Positions 17,348-25,441 of a stretch of 53,667 bases of DNA are shown here, one piece after another. The first letter of the stretch is position 1. Every line of letters starts with the position of its first letter. Source of the stretch: Archaeoglobales archaeon (GTDB lineage: Archaea > Halobacteriota > Archaeoglobi > Archaeoglobales > Archaeoglobaceae); the NCBI GenBank assembly GCA_029984855.1, contig JARQZL010000002.1, positions 1 through 53,667 on the forward strand, read 5' to 3'. Position numbers and translations under genes: made by a program. Below the pieces are notes generated by a model. That model was given only the letters and a program-made list of their open reading frames with translations, was not told the origin of the DNA and searched no databases.

Positions 17348-18304
17348 ATGGAGGCTTACGTTCACGGTGATGTCATCTGGACAAAGACAACCAAGAACCT
17401 GGAAAAAAGGGGTTTTGGTGTAAAGAGAGAGGATAAGATAGTTCTTCATCCTGTCGAAGCTGTTTACCTCTCCTTTAAAGAGATCATCACCGTAAAAAAA
17501 GGGGATAAGTTGCTGAGCCCTGAAGAAGTTTTGGAGTGGTGTACAGGTCTGAATCCCTCATTCACTCCGATGTACTTTGTTTATTACGATTTAAGGGAGA
17601 GAGGCTACAGAGTGAGGCCAGAGGAGGGAATGCTTGTTGGAAGAGAGTTTTTCATTCCTGTATCTGAAAGAGAACACCTGAACCTCTGCGGGATTATGAA
17701 TATTTCCCACATGAAACCGGTTCTGGCTGTGGTTGATGAGGAGAGTGAAGTGACCTATTTCAGAGTGTATGAGCCAGATATGGCAGGAAGACAGAAAGAA
17801 GAGATAGAAAGGTTTTCCGGTGTTTTTGCTGGGGACAGAGTGGTCACAGATAACAGAGATGTTTTCGAGAAGCACTTCTACGGTAGCTTCAGCGGAACGG
17901 TAACGCTTTCGCTGATAGAGTCGCTGTACCTCCTTGAATCGAGAGTTCTTGATGTATTCTCCGGAGGAGAGAAACTCACATTTCAGGAGCTGTGGAAAGT
18001 CTCGCTCTCCTTAGAGGACAATCTTGAAAGACGTTACAGTGTCTACAAAGATCTGAAGAGCAGAAAATTTGTTGTGAAGACAGGTTTCAAGTTTGGAGGG
18101 GATTTCAGGCTGTACGAAGAAGTTAAGGGAGTTGAGGAGCTCCCGCATTCCACTTACCTTGTCTCCATAGCAGACAGGCCAATGCCGATGAGAGAGGTAG
18201 CAAGGGCAGTAAGATTGGCACAGAACGTCAGAAAGAAAATGGTCTTTGTATTCAGTGATGGAAAGAAGAACAGATATTTATGTATTGAGAGAATCAGGGT
18301 TTAA
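17348..18304 (+). CDS. endA: tRNA-splicing endonuclease, two-unit (alpha-prime dimer) type
   Basis: This 318-residue enzyme cuts introns out of pre-tRNA at bulge-helix-bulge sites. It contains two tandem endonuclease units in one chain, as in the homodimeric Archaeoglobus type. The catalytic triad is in the C-terminal unit: Y256, H267 (in LPHSTYLV) and K297 (in AQNVRKKMVF). The N-terminal unit is degenerate and structural. I chose ATG 17348 because GGAGG lies eight bases upstream and homologs start near there; ATG 17333 adds five residues. TATA-like AATATTTAAAAG is at about 17294. Convergent with the DUF1405 gene, overlapping by 11 bases. Confidence 0.93.
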   Translation: MEAYVHGDVIWTKTTKNLEKRGFGVKREDKIVLHPVEAVYLSFKEIITVKKGDKLLSPEEVLEWCTGLNPSFTPMYFVYYDLRERGYRVRPEEGMLVGREFFIPVSEREHLNLCGIMNISHMKPVLAVVDEESEVTYFRVYEPDMAGRQKEEIERFSGVFAGDRVVTDNRDVFEKHFYGSFSGTVTLSLIESLYLLESRVLDVFSGGEKLTFQELWKVSLSLEDNLERRYSVYKDLKSRKFVVKTGFKFGGDFRLYEEVKGVEELPHSTYLVSIADRPMPMREVARAVRLAQNVRKKMVFVFSDGKKNRYLCIERIRV

Positions 18305-18893
18305 AGCTGTCAATTTTAAAACTGCAAGATTCAGCAATGAGCCATGTCAGAAAGAAGGAGAAAAACGTGAGCGAAACTGTAACAGAGGCGACAATTCCGA
18401 TTCCTTCAGACGGAATGTAGGGATGAAGACCAAGTCCATAATCACAGAAGTCATTAAAGAGTAACCATGCAAGAGCCAAGAGGTGCACCTTTCGTCTGCG
18501 CACCGTGTGGGCAAGAGGCAATGCCTCAACCGCCATGAGAGAGTGCGTGATGAAAATTCCTGTATAGAGGAGTCTGTTTCCCTGAGAAAAGAAAAAAGAG
18601 CGATGGAAAAGCAGAACAAAACACGTCCACAGTCCGTACTTTACGAGGCTCGAAGATGCGAGAAATGAGATGAAGTCGCTCTTTTTACCTTTCAAGATTA
18701 GGATAACTGCGATAGTAAACAGCAGTGTTGAATTCGGGCTGTCCGTAATCACCGGCCATGTATAAACGGGATTGCTGGCGAGCTGGATGTGGTAGTAGTA
18801 CCATCCATAAACTGTACCGGCTGCGTTCGCTAAAATGGCGAAACGTATCAGCTTTTTCATCTTCAGCTCTTCGAAGAGTTCAAGAAAGTTCAT
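18294..18893 (-). CDS. DUF1405 membrane protein
   Basis: This 199-residue protein has about six hydrophobic segments and matches the DUF1405 family (AANAAGTVYGWYYY-like start, LFNDFCDYGLGLHPYIP near the C terminus). The family is found in archaea and Bacilli and has no known function. Its ATG is 25 bases from CTATATAAATACC at 18911-18924 with no ribosome site, so the mRNA is probably leaderless. It is divergent from tbp. Confidence 0.8.
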   Translation of the reverse strand: MNFLELFEELKMKKLIRFAILANAAGTVYGWYYYHIQLASNPVYTWPVITDSPNSTLLFTIAVILILKGKKSDFISFLASSSLVKYGLWTCFVLLFHRSFFFSQGNRLLYTGIFITHSLMAVEALPLAHTVRRRKVHLLALAWLLFNDFCDYGLGLHPYIPSEGIGIVASVTVSLTFFSFFLTWLIAESCSFKIDSFKP

Positions 18894-18910
18894 ACGTGTG
18901 AAATAAGCAA

Positions 18911-18933
18911 AGGTATTTATATAGTTTATAAAC
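18911..18933. promoter_or_regulatory. Overlapping divergent TATA boxes for DUF1405 gene and tbp
   Basis: AGGTATTTATATAG reads on the minus strand as a consensus TATA (CTATATAAATACC) placed for the DUF1405 ATG at 18893. TTTATATAG and GTTTATAAAC, overlapping it, face tbp at 18953. GTTTATAAAC is itself a perfect 10-base palindrome. The product of tbp must bind here, so autoregulation is possible. Confidence 0.55.
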
Positions 18934-18952
18934 CCTATCTCAGGGGGATAAA

Positions 18953-19504
18953 ATGAAAGATTATAAAATTAAGATTGAAAATGTCGTTGCTTCAACCCAG
19001 ATTGGAGAAAATATAGATCTTAACAAAATAGCAAGAGAAATTAAGGATGCTGAGTACAAGCCGAAGCAGTTTCCAGGTCTTGTTTTAAGAACCTCAGAAC
19101 CCAAGGCAGCGGCTCTGATTTTCAGAAGCGGCAAGGTCGTATGTACGGGTTCAAAGTCAGTTGAGGATGCCAACAAGGCTGTCAGACAGGTTGTTAGGGT
19201 AATAAACAAGCTTAAAATCCCTGTAATCCTTGAACCAGAGGTCAAAGTTCAGAACATTGTGGCTTCCGCTGATTTGGGTGTCGACTTGAATCTCAATGCC
19301 ATAGCCATAGGTCTTGGCCTCGAAAATATCGAATACGAGCCTGAACAGTTTCCGGGACTCGTTTACAGGCTCAACAATCCACGTGTTGTTGTTTTGATAT
19401 TCGGCTCCGGAAAGATGGTGGTTACAGGAGGAAAGAACCCGGAAGATGCTGTTAAAGCCGTTGAAAGAATTGCTGAAGAGCTTTCTGCTCTTGGTCTGAT
19501 GTAA
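18953..19504 (+). CDS. tbp: TATA-box-binding protein
   Basis: This 183-residue general transcription factor recognises promoter TATA boxes and recruits TFB and RNA polymerase. It shows the two direct repeats of the TBP saddle (about 1-90 and 93-183); each carries the matching blocks KPKQFPGLVLR / EPEQFPGLVYR and FRSGKVVCTGSKS / FGSGKMVVTGGKN. It lacks a long acidic tail. AGGGGGAT precedes the ATG. T-rich sequence follows the stop. Confidence 0.98.
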   Translation: MKDYKIKIENVVASTQIGENIDLNKIAREIKDAEYKPKQFPGLVLRTSEPKAAALIFRSGKVVCTGSKSVEDANKAVRQVVRVINKLKIPVILEPEVKVQNIVASADLGVDLNLNAIAIGLGLENIEYEPEQFPGLVYRLNNPRVVVLIFGSGKMVVTGGKNPEDAVKAVERIAEELSALGLM

Positions 19505-19540
19505 CTTCCTTCAGTTTTCTGATCTAATTTGTTCATAAGA

Positions 19541-19595
19541 ATTTAATTACTTTTTATAAAGTTTTTAATCTTTTATTAATATTTTTAAAAATTTT
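19541..19595 (+). terminator. T-rich tract downstream of tbp
   Basis: Several T runs of four or five (around 19551-19587) follow the tbp stop by about 40 bases. Archaeal termination is driven by such oligo-T tracts. The same AT-rich DNA also carries the thioredoxin promoter. Confidence 0.45.
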
Positions 19596-19640
19596 GAAAA
19601 AACCAGTAAAAGTTATATACCGCCCAGCATGAATTTTCGT

Positions 19641-19961
19641 ATGGAAGATCTGAACGGGAACTTCGAGGAAGTAGTAGATAAGGACAGGCTCGTCGTTGTT
19701 GATTTCTATGCCAACTGGTGCGCACCGTGCAGATATCTGTCTCCCGTACTTGAGAAACTTGAAAAAGAGTTTGAAAATGTGGAATTTATCAGAGTGAACG
19801 TTGATGACCACAGAGAACTTGCATTCGAGTTTGGCATATCAAGTATCCCGGCTGTACTGATGTTCTACAGAGGCAAAATCGTGAATTCGTTCATTGGAGC
19901 ACTGCCGGAAGGAGCAGTGAGAGCTGAAGTAACAAAAGCCCTTCAGGCTATAAGCTCATGA
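19641..19961 (+). CDS. trxA: Thioredoxin
   Basis: This 106-residue protein is a single thioredoxin fold with the redox motif WCAPCR after VVVDFYAN and the cis-proline segment ISSIPAVLMF. It reduces protein disulfides in the cytoplasm; no signal peptide is present. I chose ATG 19641 because TTATATAC at 19613-19620 is about 25 bases upstream (leaderless); ATG 19629 adds four residues but would precede that transcription start. The stop overlaps the next gene's start (ATGA), so the thioredoxin and the HTH regulator are coupled. Confidence 0.92.
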   Translation: MEDLNGNFEEVVDKDRLVVVDFYANWCAPCRYLSPVLEKLEKEFENVEFIRVNVDDHRELAFEFGISSIPAVLMFYRGKIVNSFIGALPEGAVRAEVTKALQAISS

Positions 19962-20320
19962 TGTCCATACGGGAAGCGATAACCGTCTTAAGCTGTGAAA
20001 ACGTGCTTGAATGCTTTTTTGGCCTGAATGAGCTTGACATTTCAATTTACAGAGCATTGCTCAAGCTTGGCAGCATGAGAGTTGAGGGGTTTGCAGAGGT
20101 AACAGGCAGAAGCGAGAATACCATATACAAGTCCCTGCAAAAGCTTATGCTGTGTGGGATAGTCTCCAGAGAGAAGAGGACTGCTGAGGCGGGCGGATAC
20201 TACTACATGTATACTGCTGCAGAGCCAGAGAAGATTACTGCAGAGATGCGAGAGATGTTCAAAAAACTGTGTAAAAAAGTTGAAAGAGCAATAGATGAAT
20301 TCGCTGATGAATTTTCTTAA
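19958..20320 (+). CDS. TrmB-like winged-helix transcriptional regulator
   Basis: This 120-residue protein has an N-terminal helix-turn-helix near residues 25-75 (LDISIYRALLKLGSMRVEGF, then VTGRSENTIYKSLQKLMLCG, the recognition part), followed by a wing and a short helical, possibly dimerising C terminus. It resembles the DNA-binding half of TrmB without the sugar-binding domain. It carries four cysteines (C13, C19, C53, C91 by my count). Because it overlaps thioredoxin by 4 bases, a thiol-responsive regulator is an attractive inference, not shown. Confidence 0.75.
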   Translation: MMSIREAITVLSCENVLECFFGLNELDISIYRALLKLGSMRVEGFAEVTGRSENTIYKSLQKLMLCGIVSREKRTAEAGGYYYMYTAAEPEKITAEMREMFKKLCKKVERAIDEFADEFS

Positions 20321-20332
20321 AACAACTGGAAA

Positions 20333-20713
20333 CTAATTACCTTTCACAATTAGCCATGCGTTCTTTCCTGCTCTGGGAAACTTAACGAGAATATATTCTC
20401 CTCTCAGCTTCTCTCCCATGAATTTGACCTTTATCTCGCTCTTACTTCTTTTTAAAAGCTCATACTCGCCTTTGTCCCATATGAGTACTCTGCCAGCCCC
20501 GTACATGCCCTCGGGTATCTCGCCCTCGAAGTCCATGTAATCGATGCTGTGGTCTTCAACCTGAATTGCCAGCCTCTTTTCGCCCCTCTCCAATGGCAGA
20601 CCTTTAGGAACTGCCCAGCTTTTTGCAACACCATCCATCTCCATACGGAGATCGTAGTGGTGATGTGTTGCGAAATGCTCCTGAACTGAGAACTTCATAT
20701 TTCTGGTTTTCAC
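20333..20713 (-). CDS. Standalone DNA ligase D-type 3'-phosphoesterase
   Basis: This 126-residue protein corresponds to the phosphoesterase (PE) domain of bacterial LigD, here without ligase or polymerase domains. The conserved block FSVQEHFATHHHYDLRMEMD carries the metal-binding histidines and aspartate, and VEDHSIDYMDFEGEIPEG and YGAGRVLIWDKGEYE are also typical. PE domains process 3' ends of DNA breaks by removing 3' phosphate or ribonucleotides. The ligase partner must be elsewhere. Met6 (MKFSVQEH) is an alternative start. Followed 8 bases after the archaemetzincin gene on the same strand. Confidence 0.9.
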   Translation of the reverse strand: MKTRNMKFSVQEHFATHHHYDLRMEMDGVAKSWAVPKGLPLERGEKRLAIQVEDHSIDYMDFEGEIPEGMYGAGRVLIWDKGEYELLKRSKSEIKVKFMGEKLRGEYILVKFPRAGKNAWLIVKGN

Positions 20714-20721
20714 TTTAACGG

Positions 20722-21249
20722 TTAAAGTTTTATTCTAACTCCCTTCTTCAAAAGCTTTTCTGTGCAAACCTCGCAGTACCTCCAGTCCTTTAAATCTGTA
20801 TCGAATACAGAGTTGGAGAAATGCATAACACACTTCTGATTTGGACAATGAGTCAAACCAAGAACATGGCCAATTTCGTGCATTGCCTCCTTTAACGCCC
20901 TAAGTTTCAAAAGATTGCCGTTTTTCATCCCATATTCGTCTGGCCTCAGCCTTCTGAGAGAGATTATCGCCTTTGAACCGTTAAGCTCCGCTTCGCCAAA
21001 AACGAAGCTGAAGTTTCCAGCATAGATATCTTCCCCGATAACTCCAAGCACTATCTGTTCTCCTTTCACTTCAATACTCTCAAGAATTGACGAAGACCTG
21101 TACTGCCTTCTCATGGGATTGTAAGCCTGTGAAGGTATCTCCACAGGTAGCACAATTTCACACTCTCCAAATATTTCTGCCAGCCTCTCCTGCAGAAACT
21201 CGAGGACAGATGCGTCAACAACGCCGAAGGGTTTTATGCAAACTCGCAT
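20722..21249 (-). CDS. amzA: Archaemetzincin zinc metalloprotease
   Basis: This 175-residue metzincin has the catalytic zinc motif HEIGHVLGLTHC (H124, E125, H128, H134), followed by C140, the met-turn M142, and the second, structural zinc pair C159/C162. This arrangement defines archaemetzincins. The protein has no signal peptide and should be cytoplasmic; the physiological substrate is unknown. It lies just upstream of the phosphoesterase gene in the same direction, so the two may share a transcript. Confidence 0.93.
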   Translation of the reverse strand: MRVCIKPFGVVDASVLEFLQERLAEIFGECEIVLPVEIPSQAYNPMRRQYRSSSILESIEVKGEQIVLGVIGEDIYAGNFSFVFGEAELNGSKAIISLRRLRPDEYGMKNGNLLKLRALKEAMHEIGHVLGLTHCPNQKCVMHFSNSVFDTDLKDWRYCEVCTEKLLKKGVRIKL

Positions 21250-21381
21250 TATACTGGATTAATTTTAATCCAATAAATATTTTTTGATGCCTATACTCTC
21301 AAAATTGCTTCACGAAAAATTTAGATTGAATCTCTCTCCCGAGAAGAAACTGTCATTCGCCTCCATTATCCGCCTCGAAAA

Positions 21382-21392
21382 CTTTTAAAAAA
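21382..21392 (+). promoter_or_regulatory. glyS TATA box
   Basis: CTTTTAAAAAA lies with its centre 27 bases upstream of the glyS ATG, which has no Shine-Dalgarno. This fits a leaderless transcript. Confidence 0.55.
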
Positions 21393-21413
21393 CAAGTCAC
21401 CAGCAGAGCAAGC

Positions 21414-23117
21414 ATGAGTGAAGTCATAGAGATGCTCATCAGAAGAGGTTTCCTCTGGCAGTCATTCGAGATATATGGTGGAATGGCAGGATTCATAGAT
21501 TATGGCCCTCTTGGCAACGGGCTGAGAAGAAAACTCGAGAATCTGTGGCGGGAATACTTTGTGGTTAACGAGAGAGCTGTAGAAATAGATACGCCAACCA
21601 TAGGCGTGGAAGACATTTACATAGCCTCTGGTCACGCAACGTCGTTTACGGATGTAGCCATAGAGTGTAAAAAATGCGGGAGAGTTTACAGGGCAGACCA
21701 TTACATAAAGGAGAAGTTGGGAATTGAGGCTGACGAGACAGTTGAATCGGTTAAAGAGATTATCGACAGCTTTGGACTGAAATGCGAGTGCGAGGGTGAA
21801 TTTTATGAACCAAAACCCCTGAACCTGATGTTCAAAACGAAGATAGGACCTGGAAGAGGCAAAAAAGGCTATTTAAGACCTGAAACTGCACAGGGCATTT
21901 TTATAGCATTTAAAAGGATTGCCGACTATTTTAGAGGTTGCCTGCCCTTCGGCGTGGCACAGATCGGAAGAGCCTACAGAAATGAGATAAGCCCAAGACA
22001 GGGTGTTATAAGACTAAGAGAGTTCAATCAGGCTGAACTGGAGTTCTTTGTTCACCCAGATGAAAGATCTCACCCCGGCTTTAGCATTTATGCGAATGAC
22101 AGAGTGAAACTTGTGGACAAAAACGGGAGAGAGCACAATTTAACGCTGAAAGAGGCAATTGAAAAGAGGATAATACCAAACCAGATTCTCGCATACTTCA
22201 TGGGCAAGACCAGAAGATTCCTGATCAAGGCAGGAATAGATGATGCGAAACTGAGGTTCAGACAGCACAGAGATGATGAAAGAGCTCACTACGCCTCAGA
22301 TTGCTGGGATGCCGAAGCTCTTACGAGCTATGGCTGGATAGAAATCGTGGGAATTGCAGACAGGGGAGATTACGATCTCTGCAGACACTCGAAGTATAGT
22401 GGAGAAGACTTAAGCGTCTTTGTACCATTTAAAGAACCCGTAAGGGTTAAAAGAAGAAAAATTTTTCCTAAAATGAATAAGATTGGGCCGGTATTCAGAC
22501 AGAGGGCAAAGAGGATTTCAGAGTTACTTTCCAGTGTTGAGGCGCCTTTAGATGTGGAGTATGTTGAACTGGAGATCGACGGAGAGACTTTACGGGTTGA
22601 CAGAGAATTCTTTGATATCCGGGAAGTGGAAGAAGAAATACATGGAGAGAAGGTTTTTCCCCACGTGATAGAGCCATCTTTCGGGCTTGACCGCATAACC
22701 TTTGCAGTGCTCGAGCACTCATTTGACAGGGACATAATTGAGGGGGAGGAAAGGAGAGTTTTAAGGCTGAAGAGATGCATTGCCCCTGTTCAGGTAGCAG
22801 TACTGCCTCTTCTATCTAAGAAAAATTTTGAGGAGAAAGCAAGGGAGATTACAGTAATGCTTAAGAATGCAGGAATTTTTACCGAGTACGACGACTCAGG
22901 AAGCATAGGGCGGAGGTACAGGAGGTTTGACGAGATTGGCACGCCGTTCTGCGTAACAGTAGACCATCAGACCTTAGAAGATAACACGGTAACGATAAGA
23001 GACAGAGACACAACCCGGCAGATAAGGATTGAGCTGACAGCCCTTGTTCCTGCACTCAACGAGCTTTTAGCAACAGAGAAGGACATTTCAGAGTTTGGAG
23101 TTATTTTTAAAGAGTGA
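21414..23117 (+). CDS. glyS: Glycyl-tRNA synthetase
   Basis: This 567-residue class II synthetase is of the archaeal/eukaryotic alpha-2 type. Motif 2 is in AQIGRAYRNEISPRQG with the following REFNQAELEFF. GYLRPETAQGIF is the glycine-binding region. A zinc-binding-like CxxC pair (ECKKCGRVY) and a CEC motif lie in the N-terminal insertion, and motif 3 is in EPSFGLDRITFAVLEH. The anticodon-binding domain fills the last 100 residues. ATG 21414 fits the TATA at 21382. Confidence 0.97.
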   Translation: MSEVIEMLIRRGFLWQSFEIYGGMAGFIDYGPLGNGLRRKLENLWREYFVVNERAVEIDTPTIGVEDIYIASGHATSFTDVAIECKKCGRVYRADHYIKEKLGIEADETVESVKEIIDSFGLKCECEGEFYEPKPLNLMFKTKIGPGRGKKGYLRPETAQGIFIAFKRIADYFRGCLPFGVAQIGRAYRNEISPRQGVIRLREFNQAELEFFVHPDERSHPGFSIYANDRVKLVDKNGREHNLTLKEAIEKRIIPNQILAYFMGKTRRFLIKAGIDDAKLRFRQHRDDERAHYASDCWDAEALTSYGWIEIVGIADRGDYDLCRHSKYSGEDLSVFVPFKEPVRVKRRKIFPKMNKIGPVFRQRAKRISELLSSVEAPLDVEYVELEIDGETLRVDREFFDIREVEEEIHGEKVFPHVIEPSFGLDRITFAVLEHSFDRDIIEGEERRVLRLKRCIAPVQVAVLPLLSKKNFEEKAREITVMLKNAGIFTEYDDSGSIGRRYRRFDEIGTPFCVTVDHQTLEDNTVTIRDRDTTRQIRIELTALVPALNELLATEKDISEFGVIFKE

Positions 23118-23186
23118 CGCCCAGAATACCGTAAAACAACGTAAACAGTTAAACAGTACAAAAATTTAAAAATTTTTTATTGGTTT

Positions 23187-23211
23187 GGTTATTAGGATAT
23201 GCCTAATAATC
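23187..23211. promoter_or_regulatory. Inverted repeat upstream of the nonaheme cytochrome gene
   Basis: TTATTAGG-atatg-CCTAATAA is a perfect 8-base inverted repeat (23189-23209), extendable to 10 bases per arm with one G-T pair. It lies about 50 bases upstream of the cytochrome ATG and just before the probable TATA (CTTTTAAAA near 23226). No T run follows on the plus strand, so an operator is more likely than a terminator. Confidence 0.5.
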
Positions 23212-23260
23212 AAAAAAAAATTTAAGCTTTTAAAATTCTTAAATTAATATGGAGGCTAAT

Positions 23261-24337
23261 ATGGGGCGCAAGATTTTCCTGCTTGTGGTATGTGGAATCC
23301 TAATGTTGTCCGGAGTTGCAACTGCTGAGGAGACATGCAGGATTTGCCATCCTGATATCGCCAAAAACTTCAGTACATCACTGCACCACACAATTGCAGG
23401 GATATACGCTGAATTTAATAAAGGTGCAGGAAAGGAGTTTAGAATGTCTCTGCCTGCTGGCTGTACAAAATGTCATATTGATAACTGTACAACCTGTCAC
23501 GAGGGATATGGGGGGTATCCGGGGGCACATTACAACAGAGCAGTAAACATGAGTTTATGTGTTGAGTGCCACCATGCAAGAGCGGGTGTGAACTATGTAG
23601 GGTATCTTGGCGGTCATAAAAAGAGGGGGCCGAGTGCAGACATCCACTATCAACTTGGTTTAAACTGCACGGATTGCCACACGCCTTCCGAGATACATGG
23701 AAACGGAGAACTGTATAATAGTGAAAAACAGGCGGTGAAGGTAAGGTGTGAGGACTGCCACAGCAGCCCGGGAACCGGGAAGGTTGTCAACGGGATGCAA
23801 GTAATGCAGTTCTCAACCGAAATACCGGCACACAGAATACATGCGGGAAAACTTGATTGCTCGGCATGCCACGCTGCATGGATGCAGACATGCTACAATT
23901 GCCATTTGGAGACAAAGAAAGTCGATAAATCATACGTGGATAAGTTCTATCTCGGCGTTGGTTATGAGGGGAAGATAAAACCATTCTACTATCAGAGAGT
24001 GAGCAAGGGAAATAAGTCATACGATAGATGGGTCGAATGGACTCCACACACGATTTCCGCAAAGGCGCATAACTGCAGCTTCTGCCACCTCAACAAAGAG
24101 GTTCTTGGAGCCGAAAGAACCGGAATCATTCTCGGCCCGGAAGGGGCGTCATTCATACCGGAGAAAACAATAGACGAGATATACGGAGTGACATCTGCGC
24201 CGGCGCCCGGTGCAACAGCAAAACCAACTGTTACTACATCGCCAACCACTGCAGCAAAGCCCACATCAGGATTTGAACTCGTTCTTGCAGCAATCGGAGT
24301 TAGTGCAGCCCTGCTGGTGAGAAAAATTAAAATGTGA
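23261..24337 (+). CDS. Secreted nonaheme c-type cytochrome with C-terminal anchor
   Basis: This protein of about 358 residues has a signal peptide (MGRKIFLLVVCGILMLSGVA, cut near TA-EE) and nine CxxCH heme motifs: CRICH, CTKCH, CTTCH, CVECH, CTDCH, CEDCH, CSACH, CYNCH, CSFCH. A Thr/Pro-rich linker (about 305-335) leads to a C-terminal hydrophobic segment and RKIKM, resembling an archaeal surface-anchor or sorting tail. It should be an outside-facing electron carrier, for example with metals, sulfur compounds or other cytochromes. I chose ATG 23261 because GGAGG lies five bases upstream; ATG 23249 adds four residues. It stands alone with its own promoter. Confidence 0.9.
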   Translation: MGRKIFLLVVCGILMLSGVATAEETCRICHPDIAKNFSTSLHHTIAGIYAEFNKGAGKEFRMSLPAGCTKCHIDNCTTCHEGYGGYPGAHYNRAVNMSLCVECHHARAGVNYVGYLGGHKKRGPSADIHYQLGLNCTDCHTPSEIHGNGELYNSEKQAVKVRCEDCHSSPGTGKVVNGMQVMQFSTEIPAHRIHAGKLDCSACHAAWMQTCYNCHLETKKVDKSYVDKFYLGVGYEGKIKPFYYQRVSKGNKSYDRWVEWTPHTISAKAHNCSFCHLNKEVLGAERTGIILGPEGASFIPEKTIDEIYGVTSAPAPGATAKPTVTTSPTTAAKPTSGFELVLAAIGVSAALLVRKIKM

Positions 24338-24366
24338 TTTTATTTTAACTAATCCCAATCTCAAAT

Positions 24367-25272
24367 TTAATCGCCAAAGGTTATAACTGGAGCCGTGGCG
24401 ATGCGTTTTGCCCCCATATCTCTCAACACGGGCTTCAAGAACTTTACCTTCGCCCTGTCGATGATTATATGCATTGCAACACCGCCCTTTGCAAGCCTTG
24501 ACACTGTCGGATCAAAGCCTTCTTTCGTGAGGAAGTCCACAACGGGCTGGATATCTTCTTCTTTTGGAACGTTAAAGAGCAGGCTTATGAGGTTCTTTGA
24601 TGCGAGTACTTCCCTCACATCGGTGATCAGGTTGTCCATGAGCCTCTTCTTCTTTGCATCTCCGTAGGATTCCCTGCTGGCTATGAAAACAGAGTGCACG
24701 GGATCTTTAAACACATCGATTATGCGGCAGCCGTTCTCTCTTAACGTGGTTCCAAATTCCGTGACTTCAATGATGAGGTCGGCTTCCGGACGGGGAGGGA
24801 GAAGTGAAGCTTCAGTCTTACCGATGGGGTCAAACACGATGGCATTAATGCCGTGCATTTCAGCATACTTCTTCGCAAGCTCGGGAAACTCAGAGGCGAA
24901 CATGACCTGTCTGCTACCAGCCACCTGTTTAAAGTCCTCTATCGTCTTCACATCAGGATAAATTTCCTCAGATACGGCAACAACGAGCTTTGTAGGCCTG
25001 AAGGGCAATTTTTCAACCACTACAATGTTGTTAAGGCCATGCTTGAGCCTTGCATTTTCGAGAATGTCCTCACCGGTGAAGCCCGCATCACCCCTCCCCA
25101 TCATAACGTAGAATGGCATTATCTGGGGGCGAACCTGCTTGAAAACTATTTCTGGATGATCAACTCCAATCAGGTATCCCCTCTGACTCTTCTTCAGCTT
25201 GTAACCTGCCTCTATTAATGCATTCCATACAGGCTTCTCCAGATGACCGTCAGGAAAGTAAACCTTTATCAT
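24367..25272 (-). CDS. hisG: ATP phosphoribosyltransferase, long form
   Basis: This 301-residue enzyme catalyses the first step of histidine synthesis. It carries the catalytic periplasmic-binding-like domains (GRGDAGFTGEDI, ADLIIEVTEFGTTLRENG) and the C-terminal regulatory ACT-like domain (about 225-301, VAMHIIIDRAKVKF) that defines the long, HisZ-independent form. This domain normally mediates feedback inhibition by histidine. It is not near the other his gene of the window (hisH-hisF at 49404). Confidence 0.95.
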   Translation of the reverse strand: MIKVYFPDGHLEKPVWNALIEAGYKLKKSQRGYLIGVDHPEIVFKQVRPQIMPFYVMMGRGDAGFTGEDILENARLKHGLNNIVVVEKLPFRPTKLVVAVSEEIYPDVKTIEDFKQVAGSRQVMFASEFPELAKKYAEMHGINAIVFDPIGKTEASLLPPRPEADLIIEVTEFGTTLRENGCRIIDVFKDPVHSVFIASRESYGDAKKKRLMDNLITDVREVLASKNLISLLFNVPKEEDIQPVVDFLTKEGFDPTVSRLAKGGVAMHIIIDRAKVKFLKPVLRDMGAKRIATAPVITFGD

Positions 25273-25412
25273 GACCTATGCCCTTGTGTTGAGATATAAC
25301 TGTTTTACGGCTCAAATAGAGTGTACAGGCAACACCTGAAAATCAAACATGTTATGAATGCTGAATTCATACAGGTTTCATTACGACCATTTTTACAATC
25401 GTATCAAAAAAA

Positions 25413-25419
25413 TTATATG
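25413..25419 (+). promoter_or_regulatory. alaS TATA box
   Basis: TTATATG is centred 26 bases upstream of the alaS ATG at 25442, which has no ribosome-binding site. A leaderless transcript is likely. The remainder of the gap after hisG (25273-25410) shows nothing I can assign. Confidence 0.5.
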
Positions 25420-25441
25420 AATTCGCAAAGGCAAGCAAACG

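Noticed and set aside
23161-23225. Inverted repeat as intrinsic terminator for glyS
   Set aside because: The stem is followed by an A run, not a T run, on the plus strand, and archaeal termination does not rely on such stems.
24853-25218. Plus-strand frames opposite hisG
   Set aside because: HisG is complete and conserved; the antisense products look random.
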